Source: Aphrocallistes beatrix
Taxonomy: Eukaryota; Porifera; Hexactinellida; Sceptrulophora; Aphrocallistidae
Assembly (NCBI GenBank): GCA_963281255.1
Contig: OY725488.1
Span: forward strand, 9,335,524-9,399,523
Direction of reading: 5' to 3'
Length of the DNA stretch: 64,000 nucleotides
Below are positions 44,485 to 53,917 of this stretch, piece after piece. The notes under the pieces are model-generated. The model saw nothing but the letters and a program-made list of their open reading frames with translations. It was not told where the DNA came from and did not search any database. The position numbers and the translations under genes were made by a program. Within the stretch, counting starts at the first letter, position 1, and every line of letters starts with the position of its first letter.

Positions 44485-46563
44485 CTACAGGTTCGCCATC
44501 AATCGAAAGTATTCTTGACAGTGCGTCTGCATTATTGTTTTCCTTGCCTTGACGATATTTACTATAAAATCATATTCCTGTAGAATTACTGCCCACCTCC
44601 ATAGACGACCAATACTTTTTTGGTTAGCAAGCCACTCGAGTGGCTTGTGATCTGTAAGAATCTGAAACCTCCTCCCTAGCAAGTAATGTCGAAATCGTTT
44701 CAATGCTTCGACAATAGCAAGACATTCTTGCTCGACGACACTATAATTCTTTTCAGCACTCTTTAAAGAACGCGAATAATAAGCAACAGCATGTCCATTC
44801 TGCTCCAGTACTGCACCTAAACCTAGAGAACTTGCATCGGTGCACAGTGTAAATGGGCAGGTGAAATTCGGACAAACTAAAACAGGTCCTGAAGAGAGCT
44901 TGTTTTTAAGATCCAAAAATGCACTTTCTGTGTTTTTAGTCCATTCAAAATTTACTTCTTTTCTTAATAAATCATTCAATGGATTTGAAATTGAAGCGAA
45001 ATTATTTATGTATCTTCTATAATACCCTGCCAACCCCAAAAATTGTTTGAGTTCTTTTTGATTAGAAGGTCGTGGCCACTGAACAATAGACTCGATCTTA
45101 GACTGATCAGGAGACATTCCAGAACTTGAAAACGTGTGTCCGAGGTAATTAATCTTTCTCCTCCCTATCTCACACTTCTTTCCACGAAGAGTTAATTTCT
45201 TTATTCTGAGTCTTTGAAAAACATCTTGCAATATTTTCCGATGAGAGAATGCGTCCGGCGAAAAGATTAATATATCATCAATGAAATTGTCAGTATTTCG
45301 TTCGAGTCCATGCATGACTTGGTCCATGATGCGTTTACAGGCACTGGGCCCCCCCGTAAGTCCGAATGGGAGGACGTTAAATTCAAAGAGTCCCATACCA
45401 GGTCCCACTGAAAAAGCTGTTTTCTCACGGTCATCTTCTGATACCGGAATTTGCCAGTAACCCGAATTCAAATCCAACTTAGTAAAGTAACGCATACCAT
45501 TTAATTTATCTTGCACTTGATCGGGTAATGGTAGCGGGTAAGCATCTTTCTGTGTGATTTTATTAAGGTTTCGATAATCAATACAAAAGCGTATACCGCC
45601 ATCCTTCTTTCCGACAATCACTGGTGGTGAAAGGTAAGGGCTACTGGATATCCGTATAATATTTCGATCCAACATATCATTTATTTGTTTACCTACTTCT
45701 GATCTGTACGCTTGTGGAATCATTCTTGGAGGTGTTCTTACAGGAATGTTATTTGATGTATGAATTCGGAACTCCTCGACTTTAGCAATACTCGGAATTG
45801 AATTAAATAAGTCTCGAAACGTCTCCAAAATATCCGTAAATTCTTCACTACATACTGGTAATTCATATTTTGGATCATTTCCATATTTCGGAACAGCACA
45901 ACGACACTCCCAATCGTCTTCCACGTCTGCACTATCTACGATGGTAGAAACAGAGAAAAACTCAGATATTCCTTCTATATGGACAGGACATAGACTGTTA
46001 CTAGCTGTCTTTGGTTGTTTTTCAGCATGCAAATTACCTATAATCGGTCCCACCACCATTCGGTCCGCAAAGTTAAGATGTATTTCGTGACGAACCAAGA
46101 AATCAACCCCCAGGATACAGTCTGTGATTAAGGATGAAACAACGATGAATTTCTGCGTAGTTTGGAGACCACCTATATATATTTCTAATTCTGCTTCAGA
46201 GATAGTTTCCATCAAATTTCCAGATGCCATAGCCAAGGATTGCTTCGTAGGATAGGAATTAACAGACCGCATTTTCCTGAAACTATTTATTGATAGTAAA
46301 CTTACAGTGGAACCACTATCCATCATAGTATAACAATTGATTCCCCCAATTCTAGTCACAATGTGAAGAGACTCCATATCCTTGCATAGAGCTACATAAT
46401 CGTCGGAACTTGAAGTAAATTGAATTTCAGATCGAGCCATGTTTAATATTTCTGGGACCTCATCTCGGCTCTTCCGATAGGCCCCTTCTCGTTTAAAGTC
46501 TGCCCTATTGCTGATTCCGTACAGTTTCGCATTATGTGCCCCAAACGACCGCAATGGTAACAT
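44485..46563 (-). CDS. gypsy pol, protease-reverse transcriptase-RNase H part
   Basis: Motifs in order on the minus strand: protease YTMMDSGSTVSLLS near residue 80; reverse transcriptase PYLSPPVIVGKKDGGIRFCIDYR and the catalytic FIDDILIF; RNase H CTDASSLGLGAVL, EQECLAIVEAL and LTDHKPLEWL. The frame goes out of register after QEYDFIV and ends at 44485. A one-base indel near 44565 is the simplest cause and the only lesion I see in pol. The start overlaps gag by about 120 bases in another frame, so natural expression would need ribosomal frameshifting. Slippery sites were not determined. Confidence 0.9.
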   Translation of the reverse strand: MLPLRSFGAHNAKLYGISNRADFKREGAYRKSRDEVPEILNMARSEIQFTSSSDDYVALCKDMESLHIVTRIGGINCYTMMDSGSTVSLLSINSFRKMRSVNSYPTKQSLAMASGNLMETISEAELEIYIGGLQTTQKFIVVSSLITDCILGVDFLVRHEIHLNFADRMVVGPIIGNLHAEKQPKTASNSLCPVHIEGISEFFSVSTIVDSADVEDDWECRCAVPKYGNDPKYELPVCSEEFTDILETFRDLFNSIPSIAKVEEFRIHTSNNIPVRTPPRMIPQAYRSEVGKQINDMLDRNIIRISSSPYLSPPVIVGKKDGGIRFCIDYRNLNKITQKDAYPLPLPDQVQDKLNGMRYFTKLDLNSGYWQIPVSEDDREKTAFSVGPGMGLFEFNVLPFGLTGGPSACKRIMDQVMHGLERNTDNFIDDILIFSPDAFSHRKILQDVFQRLRIKKLTLRGKKCEIGRRKINYLGHTFSSSGMSPDQSKIESIVQWPRPSNQKELKQFLGLAGYYRRYINNFASISNPLNDLLRKEVNFEWTKNTESAFLDLKNKLSSGPVLVCPNFTCPFTLCTDASSLGLGAVLEQNGHAVAYYSRSLKSAEKNYSVVEQECLAIVEALKRFRHYLLGRRFQILTDHKPLEWLANQKSIGRLWRWAVILQEYDFIVNIVKARKTIMQTHCQEYFRLMANL

Positions 46564-47375
46564 CGAATTTTAGGTTTTCTTCTACTGGGACATTCTTCTG
46601 CGTAATGTCCTTCACCCTGGCATTCGTAACAAATTAATTTCCGCTGTTTCCCATCATAAGACCGACGACTTCCAAATCCTCGCCTTGTAGCACAAGTATA
46701 ATAATCTCTCTCCTTAATTTTGGACGACTTAAACTGTGCTGTGATCATGCTTACTGCCTCTTCAATAGCAGCATCTTTCGATATAGTACCACTACCCTCA
46801 TCCCTAGCTTGAACAACCCTGTGTGCTTCTTCCTTCATCTGTACGGACGCTACCAGCTCTGGTTGACTCTCTGGAATTTCGTTGTGCATTCGAATCAATA
46901 CCTGAGCTCTTTTTAAAGCATCCTGGCAAGTCTTTATATCCGGGGATATACGGATATTTTCATACACGGCTTTCGGAAGGCCTCGGATAAACTGTTCAAA
47001 AATCAATTGCTCTTTGGCCTGATCATCCATCTCTGGAAATGCTTTATTAAGCAAACGTTTCAATTGAAAAAGATACCTCTGTGGCGTCTCATTAGGAAAC
47101 ATAGATCTCTGATGGAATTCACTCAGAGCAGTGAATCTCTGATCCTCCGCTTTGAAAGCATTTTGAAGCGTCTCCTTTACTATTCCATAATCTTTCCTCC
47201 CCTCAGTATTCACAGTCTTGTATACCTCGAGTGCTTCTCCTTTCAAACAAGTAGCTATCATCAGTGCTTTTTTCTCCGTCTCCCAACCATTCGCAAGGGC
47301 ACAAATTTCGAAATGCTCAATGAATTCGTCAACATCGCCTCCCTCAAATTTGTCTACTTGTACTGGATTCGCCAT
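46443..47375 (-). CDS. gypsy gag with two zinc knuckles
   Basis: A 310-residue protein. The N-terminal two-thirds is a retrotransposon gag/capsid fold (FEGGDVDEFIEHFEICALANGW; LKGEALEVYKTV; FIRGLPKAVYENI). The C-terminus has two CCHC knuckles, CYECQGEGHYAEEC and CYHCGRLGHIMRNC, for RNA binding. It starts 29 bases after the primer-binding region and is intact. Confidence 0.92.
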   Translation of the reverse strand: MANPVQVDKFEGGDVDEFIEHFEICALANGWETEKKALMIATCLKGEALEVYKTVNTEGRKDYGIVKETLQNAFKAEDQRFTALSEFHQRSMFPNETPQRYLFQLKRLLNKAFPEMDDQAKEQLIFEQFIRGLPKAVYENIRISPDIKTCQDALKRAQVLIRMHNEIPESQPELVASVQMKEEAHRVVQARDEGSGTISKDAAIEEAVSMITAQFKSSKIKERDYYTCATRRGFGSRRSYDGKQRKLICYECQGEGHYAEECPSRRKPKIRCYHCGRLGHIMRNCTESAIGQTLNEKGPIGRAEMRSQKY

Positions 47376-47390
47376 GGCTCAGTAACCACT

Positions 47391-47401
47391 CTCTGCTACC
47401 A
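47391..47401 (-). other. gypsy primer-binding site, initiator Met tRNA type
   Basis: Immediately inside the 5' LTR the minus strand reads TGGTAGCAGAG. This is complementary to the CUCUGCUACCA 3' end shared by animal initiator methionine tRNAs. The tRNA assignment comes from known tRNA sequences, not from a tRNA gene in this window. Confidence 0.7.
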
Positions 47402-47403
47402 AT

Positions 47404-47563
47404 ATAATGTGGATCTATAATCTATAGTTTTAATATCAATCAACAATGCAACCAATAATTACTACGATATATATATCATCAATTCTCAAATAATCTCCAG
47501 TAATCCTATCTACTTAATAGTTAACTTTGGTTACTTAACAAGTTCTGAATTAACATTATTATA
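47404..47563 (-). repeat. gypsy 5' LTR
   Basis: The 160-bp copy at the 5' end of the minus-strand element, identical by eye to 42486-42645. It is short for a gypsy LTR and begins TATAATAATG. Confidence 0.93.
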
Positions 47564-48132
47564 CAAATACTAATACTCACAATATGAAAATCTATCAGAA
47601 CAACCTCTATGTAATGTTTGGTAAATGTCCTACTTTCCATCTCCAGATATTTTCTCTAGAAGGAGATCTGATAAGATGTTTGATACCAAAAGAAGAGATT
47701 AAATTGAGTCATTTCTTTACTATCGATCAAGTGGGAAATATCATAGTAGCTGATTGGTTAGGTAGTCAAATCAAGATATTCAGCAATGAAGGAGATACAA
47801 TACACACCATTACCAATGAAGCCTTAACTGAGAATGAGAAAATCTACTTTCCTCATGGAGTAGCACTAGATAATTCAAATAGGATTATTGTAGCACAAAG
47901 GAATTATAAGAGTTGTCTACAAGCTTTCTGATCTAACTCCTTGTGTTTTGAAACTAAACTATTGTTATCGTTGTTTATTCTTGATTTGATATTGAATTCT
48001 AATACATTTGTCTACTGTCTTTTCTAATGACTAATTATCTGATATCGAACATTTAGGTCTCGTCTTTTATAATGCTAATCAGAAACCTTTTGTTCTGCTG
48101 TACACTCTGAAAGATCTAAGATTAGAACTACA

Positions 48133-48428
48133 ATGTCCAGTGGTGGATTGAGCTACTTAGGCGGCTTTGGCAAATTTCTCGACAGTGGCCCACGGGACAG
48201 TTTGGTCGGACCACTGCCACTGCGCTTCTGCCCGGTGTCTCGATTGCCCAATCCTCCCTGACAAGATCCCGACTGTTCCTGAATCTTCAGACTGGAGCTG
48301 AGATGCCGCTAGTAGGACTGGGTATCTGGAAGTCAGAGCCAGGAAAGGTTTCGGACGCAGTCCGCATCGCTATTGACGCCGGATACAGACACATCGACTG
48401 CGCGGCTGCCTACGGAAATGAAAAGGAG
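48133..48428 (+). CDS. aldo-keto reductase, first recognised exon
   Basis: From about 48255 the frame reads [21 protein letters not shown] and continues [33 protein letters not shown], the N-terminal strand and the Asp and Tyr of the catalytic tetrad ([15 protein letters not shown]). The exon ends at GAG|GTCAGT (48428). The next exon is at 56057 and continues V-G with the correct phase. The start is unclear. ATG 48303 (MPLVGLG) lies inside the conserved N-terminus. An ATG at 48133 is in another frame, apparently because of a 25-bp deletion compared with the duplicate at 55345. The gene may therefore already be impaired. It would reduce carbonyl compounds with NADPH in the cytosol. Confidence 0.6.
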
Positions 48429-49018
48429 GTCAGTTCTAGATCCATCAGATTGTCTGCACTGAGAATTCCATCCACAACGGTAACTATGGAAACGAATATT
48501 TGGATTTCCTGGTTTTCAAAAATGTAAGTTCAACTCTTTATACTTATTAATGTTGGACTTTGAGGAAACATTCATTTCATCATCAATACAATACCACACT
48601 ATACTGCCAGGTCAAATGTATTCCCCAAAATGCGAATAGTTAAAATATTAAACTTTTAGTGAGTCAAGGGCATTTAATTTGTAAGAAATGCCCTTATTTT
48701 GTGAGTTTCTACTTTCTGTGATTTGATTAAAACTCGATTCTTATCTTTCAGCCACTTCCCAAATCAATACCATTAAGGGTTATTCATTTTGATCAGTTTG
48801 ATATGCCAATTATTTTCAAAGTGGTAAGTTTAAAAGTCTCCCACATACTTATATATGACCTCTCCTGAATTGTATCTTGATTGATTGCGTAGTGAGCTTC
48901 ACTAACATTCAATTATCACATCTCAACCCTTAAATGCTTTGAGTAGTCTCTGCATCAAAGAGCCTGCACTCCATCTTATTATAATCCGATTAGAGTATCA
49001 ATCCTTTAATTAATGGCA

Positions 49019-49512
49019 CTGTTGCGTAGATTCGTGAGATCGTAGATCCGTGAGATTCTTATACTATATAACCATGGATGATTTTCTAGCGTAGAATTCT
49101 GAGATTATCCGTAGAATCGTGAGAATTTGTTCCGTTTACTCAAATCACCCTATGGTTCAATCAGTTTCATCGTAACTTGATAACCACCACCACCAAATTG
49201 TGGCGCGCGACACAATTTACTATGGTAAAACCCCATATGGACCATAAATGCAAAATAAAATTCATCCATGGTCCATATGGGGTTTTACCAAGTAAATTGT
49301 GTCGAGTACCATAAATTGTGTCGCGTGACACTATTTAGTGGCGATAGTTATCAAGTTATGATGAAACCGGTTGAACCATAAGGTGATTTGAGTAAACGGA
49401 ACAAAATCTCACGATTCTACGGATAATCTCAGAATTCTACGCTAGAAAACCATCCATGGTTATATAGTATAAGAATCTCACGGATCTACGAGCTCACGAA
49501 TCTACGCAACAG
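49019..49512. mobile_element. foldback MITE just upstream of NHL-propeller copy 2
   Basis: Nearly the whole 494 bp is one palindrome. The left arm CTGTTGCGTAGATTCGTGAG pairs with the right end, through ATACTATATAACCATGG and TCCGTTTACTCAAATCACC, to a centre near 49245-49260 (CCATATGG...CCATATGG). GCAC on both sides may be the target duplication. The homologous upstream region of copy 1 (18590-18625) lacks it. It ends 19 bases before the TATA box of the gene. Confidence 0.85.
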
Positions 49513-49530
49513 CACTAAGAAGTGCTCTCC

Positions 49531-49538
49531 TATAAATA
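49531..49538 (+). promoter_or_regulatory. candidate TATA box of NHL-propeller gene copy 2
   Basis: TATAAATA lies 96 bases before the ATG, at the same position as AATAAATA in copy 1, with a conserved leader after it. Confidence 0.5.
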
Positions 49539-49626
49539 GACACGATACACAATCTCTAGCATTTATCTAAGCTAGCTACTATCCTTTCTTATTAACAATA
49601 GATTGAGCTATATTTATAGAATCAGA

Positions 49627-50541
49627 ATGGCAGTTCGATTTCCTGACACTCAAGCTGTAGACCCCGCAGAGACACACATTAATCATTCCTACGATCACCT
49701 GATCGCTTGTGTCAATGGAGAACGAACCCCAGGAGAACTATGGTATCCTCATGGTGTCGCACTAGATTCCAACAAAAACCAAATTTATGTCGCTGAAAGA
49801 CATTTTTTAGGAGATCCAAGCAACATCGCACGCGTGTCCCTCTTCTCAGAAACGGGAGAGTTCATAAACATGTTCTCACATCCACTCATGAAGTGGCCCT
49901 GCGGTATAGCTATCCATGGTGACAATGTGTTTGTGACGGACAAGGAAGAACACTCGGTATTCCATTTTAAAATGGGAGCAGATTTCCATCTCGTTTCTAG
50001 GCTAGGGAGCAGAGGGTCTGATATTGGACAGTTCGATGTGCCTGGACCACTCGCTGTCTCTACCAACGGAGAAGTCTTTGTCACTGATTGTTACAACGAT
50101 CGAATCCAAATCTTAATGTTTGATAGCAAACTCCACTACCAGCGACACATAGTGCACCGCTCCTTGGTGAAACCATCTGACATTAAACTGACACCAGACG
50201 AAGTCTTTGTTCTCTGCGAAACCTCTCCCTGCATTAAAGTTTTCACAAACTCCGGATTCCTAATACGATCGCTAATTACATCTGGATGTGATGGATTTCA
50301 TGTTATTGATCCTTCGTTCTTTTGCCTGGATGCTAGAAGTAATATACTCCTCAGTGATTGTTCGGATCATCAGATAAAAATATTTTCAAAAGAAGGAACA
50401 CTCCTCCACACTTTAGGGGAATTTGGTCATGAATTGGGGATGTTCTTTCTTCCACAGGGAATAGTTTTCACTAACAATCTGAAATTAGTTATTGTGTCTA
50501 GGAATAAGAACTATTGTTTGCAAATATTTTCTTTTGATTAG
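49627..50541 (+). CDS. NHL-repeat beta-propeller protein, copy 2
   Basis: A 304-residue paralogue of the 18731 gene, with about 15 amino-acid differences by eye (for example DTQ for DSQ, FHLVS for FDLVS, CDGFHVI for CGGFQVI). All six blades and the termini are conserved. It is intronless, with an intact frame and AATAAA at about 50574. Its 3' flank to about 51060 also matches that of copy 1. It lies between the two aldo-keto-reductase exons on the same strand, so it is either nested in that intron or placed there by duplication. The base differences are mostly conservative, suggesting both copies are under constraint. Confidence 0.88.
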   Translation: MAVRFPDTQAVDPAETHINHSYDHLIACVNGERTPGELWYPHGVALDSNKNQIYVAERHFLGDPSNIARVSLFSETGEFINMFSHPLMKWPCGIAIHGDNVFVTDKEEHSVFHFKMGADFHLVSRLGSRGSDIGQFDVPGPLAVSTNGEVFVTDCYNDRIQILMFDSKLHYQRHIVHRSLVKPSDIKLTPDEVFVLCETSPCIKVFTNSGFLIRSLITSGCDGFHVIDPSFFCLDARSNILLSDCSDHQIKIFSKEGTLLHTLGEFGHELGMFFLPQGIVFTNNLKLVIVSRNKNYCLQIFSFD

Positions 50542-51509
50542 CTCTTATTTCTGTTTGTGTATTCAATCATAATTAAATAAACATTTATTTTCTCATTCGT
50601 CATTTATCTCTGCCACTGGAACAGTCATAGTACATAATTGATGTTAATAAGACATAATCATTATTCAGAACATGTTACTTCACTAATTTCGTTTGGTATC
50701 GAATTATAGTTTAGTTTCAGTTCTAACAGTTGAAATATTAATTTTCTTTAAATTGCTACTCTAGCAATTTATGTCTGAATTTAGAAAATCATTGAAAATC
50801 TTTTATTTTACATTTTATCCTATTTTATGCTTTTATTCAAGAACGCACGCGTATAATAGAATTGGTGCAGAAGATTGATTTTCAATAAGAGTGAGCCAAC
50901 ATTCTTTGAGTTGCTTTATATTTGATTCTTATCCTTCAGCCACTTCCCAATTCAGACATTAAGGTGTCAATCCTTTCGAACAGTTTTGATATGTCAATTC
51001 TGTGCTTGATTTTAAAACTTTCAATTTTTAGTGTGCTTCCTATACAAGCATATAAGATCTTTTAAATTAGCATAAGTGTCCAATTCTAAGATGTGTGTGT
51101 TCGGCAGCCATAATGGCTCTCCTAGCAACAATTCTAAAGATAATGATGCGACGACAGTTTGTATAGATTGCATCCAACACTTCGACTTCCAAAGTACTTT
51201 AAATCATCATGATGACGTAGCATTATCTGTTTTCTTATTAAAACTTCCAATATATCGATTCCATATTGGAGCCCAACGTATAGTATGAGTGTATCTATCA
51301 AATGTGCATGCATGAAGATGACATCATAATGGCAAAGCAAAAATCTTGCTCCAAGCGTTTCATACTTAAGAGCTGCCTATCCCACGCTAACCTCAACATG
51401 AGAATGTCATGAGGGAGACAAAATCTAAATTCGGGGTAGAGTGACTTAATAACATAACATTTCACATGTGTATTCTCAGAATATGTTGGAAGCTCACGTC
51501 CATCTAGTC
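50542..51509. other. duplicated 3' flank, otherwise empty
   Basis: To about 51060 this matches the flank after 19645. Beyond, no gene was recognised; frames at 51076-51288 and 51298-51624 have no family resemblance. Confidence 0.4.
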
Positions 51510-51965
51510 CAGTGTTTCTCAAACTGGGGGTCGCGGAACAATTTCTAGGGGGTCGCGAGATACAATTCATCTTTGAAAGTACACCTCGATGTTTACTCAA
51601 ATTTATTATCAAGTTCTGATTCAAGTTTATTCTTCACTCCTTTTAGTTAAAAGTGTAAAAGATAAACTAGTTTATCTCATTTCAATAGATACGCCTTGAG
51701 TTTATTCTTTAAACCTACGTTGTAATTACCCGAATTCTTGGTCAATATGTGCATCTTGTATAAATACCTTCAGTATCATGTTTATATTTTAACTACATTC
51801 AATCTAAAATTCTAAATAGTCAAAAGTTATGGCCACAGAACCCAAAAAGCGAAAATATATGGACAGCTATATTGAATATGGGTTTACTGTGGTGAAAAAT
51901 TAGCGCCGTTAATTCATTTGACAATTGTTAGGGGGGTCGCCAGGGAAAAAGTTTGAGAACCACTG
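51510..51965 (+). mobile_element. hAT deletion derivative with perfect 8-bp target duplication
   Basis: The ends CAGTGTTTCTCAAACTGG (51510) and TTTGAGAACCACTG (to 51965) are inverted. ATCTAGTC is present at 51502-51509 and 51966-51973. A 24-codon frame (51829-51903) begins MATEPKKRKYMDSYIEYGFT and stops. It resembles the first residues of ZBED5/SCAND3-type hAT transposases with a basic nuclear signal. The element is therefore an internal deletion of an autonomous hAT. Confidence 0.9.
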
Positions 51966-51973
51966 ATCTAGTC

Positions 51974-52722
51974 TGTGAGGGTATATCATTGATCGAATCC
52001 TAAAACGATGGATTCCTAGGCAATTAAATACTAAATGTAATAAGAGAGTTACTTAAAGAGCGACAGGAACTACCACATTGTGTAGTATGTTGTATGGTGT
52101 TATCTGAGGGCTCGATAGAACCAAGTTTTCTAAAATGCCATTTAGCCTATTCTAAGAATTCGCAAAATATCTTAGAATTAAGAATTCTTGATGAATTCTA
52201 AGAATTTCTAGAGCATTTTGAAACCAGTCATATCGTCGAAAGGAAAATTCGACGTCGTTCAGAAAACAAAAATTAAATTTTTGCATTTATTTACGTAAAT
52301 GTATTACATACAGTCATTAAGGATACTGCCCTCGAGGTTATAACTGAGGTTATAACTTTTGGATGGAATGGATACTTTTTAATAATATTTTGAACCAAAT
52401 TTTGAACAATTAAGAGGATGCCAAGTTAGTAATCAAATGATTGGTCAGGTTATTCGTGAGATAGAAACAGTTCGAATAGATTTTCCATTTTAGGGAGTCA
52501 AATGGAAGGAAAATCCGATTCATTGGTAACAGGATTGAAAAATAGAAGATGTTGATACTGAATTTCGAAATGATCGAGGGTGAAAAACAATTCTTGATCT
52601 TCCATCTGATCATTTACGAAACAAAGGACGCTGATTCTCATTCGACCGTCAAAATACGATCTCGATCCTAATGTCCTAGATTTAGTTAATTCTAAGGTTT
52701 AATGTGTTGTATGGTGTTAGCA
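51974..52722. other. intergenic before the E2-like gene
   Basis: No gene recognised. The phrase TGTTGTATGGTGTTA occurs at about 52089 and again at 52704 just before the E2-like ATG, a small direct repeat. Confidence 0.4.
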
Positions 52723-53169
52723 ATGGCGGTAAGACGTATAAAAAAGGAGTTTGAAGATATTATAAAGGATCCTTATGAATTCTGCACAGCTCAGCCTTTG
52801 GAGGATGAGAATCTATTCAACTGGGTTGGTAGCGTAAGCGGACCTGAAGACTCTCCTTACGAGGGAGGCGTGTTCTTCCTCACGATAGCATTGCCACCCA
52901 CCTATCCATTCAAGCCCCCTAAGGTCAAGTTCTCGACACCTGTGTACCATCTTAACATCGATAAACACGGGAACACATCCATTGATATATTGGACAATAT
53001 GTGGTCCCCAGCAATCAAAATATCAAATGTGCTTTGCTCAATGTATTCATTGCTGGAAATGCCTTCTGCAGACCATCCAATGGAATCCCAGATTGCAGAA
53101 GTATATAGGACGAACCGTCTGATGTATGAAAAACGCGCGAAAGATTGGACTGGAAAGTATGCAATGTAA
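52723..53169 (+). CDS. UBE2D-like ubiquitin-conjugating-fold protein with Ser in place of catalytic Cys
   Basis: A 148-residue intronless gene, full length for the UBE2D family and matching it throughout: MAVRRIKKEFEDIIKDP, PYEGGVFFLTIALPPTYPFKPP, MWSPAIKISNVLCSMYSLL, and the terminal RAKDWTGKYAM. The start at 52723 matches the usual family start; an in-frame ATG seven codons earlier is less likely. The active site is altered. The HPN motif is HLN (residues 76-78) and the GSICLDIL segment reads GNTSIDIL, so the catalytic Cys position (residue 86) is Ser. The protein could bind E3s or ubiquitin without passing ubiquitin on, like a UEV. Alternatively it is a retrocopy drifting after loss of function; the open frame and conserved fold residues argue against long neutrality. 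AATAAA follows at about 53179. Confidence 0.85.
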   Translation: MAVRRIKKEFEDIIKDPYEFCTAQPLEDENLFNWVGSVSGPEDSPYEGGVFFLTIALPPTYPFKPPKVKFSTPVYHLNIDKHGNTSIDILDNMWSPAIKISNVLCSMYSLLEMPSADHPMESQIAEVYRTNRLMYEKRAKDWTGKYAM

Positions 53170-53838
53170 TTATACAAAATAAATTTTCAGTTTGCTTCCG
53201 ACCTATCAGATTAGATACACGTATTAGAATCTAATATAATTTTTTCATTTAAAGAATTTTTCAAATTTTGTAGTAGTTTAAGAGTGGAACAGAACATACA
53301 TATTTATAGGATTTAGATACACTTCATTCCGTATCTGTGCAGCAATGCATTAGCAGACTATTTTGCAATAAAAGTAAACCCTCCCACTCTTTAAAACTGA
53401 TAGGAAGCTCATCTCGATATATTCTTTCCAATAGATCTCTTAAATGAAAGAATCTTTTAGTTTGACAAAGCTTGGATATCAGTCCCTGCGTTGCTAGGCT
53501 AGTTGTTCTTCGCATACAAGACAAGCAAGCATGCAACAGTTGGTATATCACCGTATCAGCTAATGTATGGACGCGATCTTCCAGCATTAGTAGGGTAGCA
53601 CAAAGTCAACGAACTGTTCAAATAAACCTTAACTCGTTATGTTTTGCGCCAAATGATATATCAAGTTATCGCATAAAAATTGGATGATTCCACTTTATAG
53701 TATTTTGAGGGTTGTTCTATTGACTAATGAGATGAGCATTACACCGTTTAAACAAAATACAAGTATCTTAGTTCGATATGGTAACCTGAGTTCCATTAAA
53801 TATTACAAAATGTAATTTGATCCTGGAGATATAATTAG
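53170..53838. other. intergenic between E2-like and NHL genes
   Basis: No gene recognised. From about 53775 the sequence matches 63065 onward, the conserved promoter region of the coiled-coil/NHL family. Confidence 0.45.
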
Positions 53839-53845
53839 TATAAAG
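53839..53845 (+). promoter_or_regulatory. TATA box of coiled-coil/NHL member 3
   Basis: TATAAAG stands 79 bases before the ATG within about 140 bases that are conserved upstream of member 4 (TATAAAG at 63135-63141), including GATATGGTAACC and TTGATCCT blocks. Confidence 0.5.
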
Positions 53846-53917
53846 TTGTATGTTCAAACTGATTGATCTGTTCAGTTATCTTTTCTTATTGTTATTAGTT
53901 CATATTTGTATCAAGTA

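Larger units (their letters stand above)
42486..47563 (-). mobile_element. Ty3/gypsy LTR retrotransposon, young copy
   Basis: Two 160-bp direct repeats (42486-42645, 47404-47563) are identical by eye, implying recent insertion. CAAAT flanks both sides (42481-42485, 47564-47568) as a 5-bp target duplication, and removal restores the NHL reading frame region. Gag and pol are on the minus strand in order gag, protease, reverse transcriptase, RNase H, integrase. The LTRs start TATAAT and end ATTATA, not the usual TG...CA. There is no envelope-like frame. Confidence 0.95.
38123..47931 (+). pseudogene. coiled-coil/NHL family member 2, broken by two transposons
   Basis: Three pieces are collinear with the family: the ATG and two to three codons at 38123, coiled coil plus most propeller blades at about 41585-42485, and the last blades at 47569-47931 (FHLQIFSLEGDLIRCL through CLQAF, stop). 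The gaps are filled exactly by a Harbinger transposon and a gypsy retrotransposon. Outside the insertions the frame is still open, so the gene was functional or nearly so until recently. The 42.4-kb piece reads a few foreign codons into the LTR before stopping. Confidence 0.9.
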
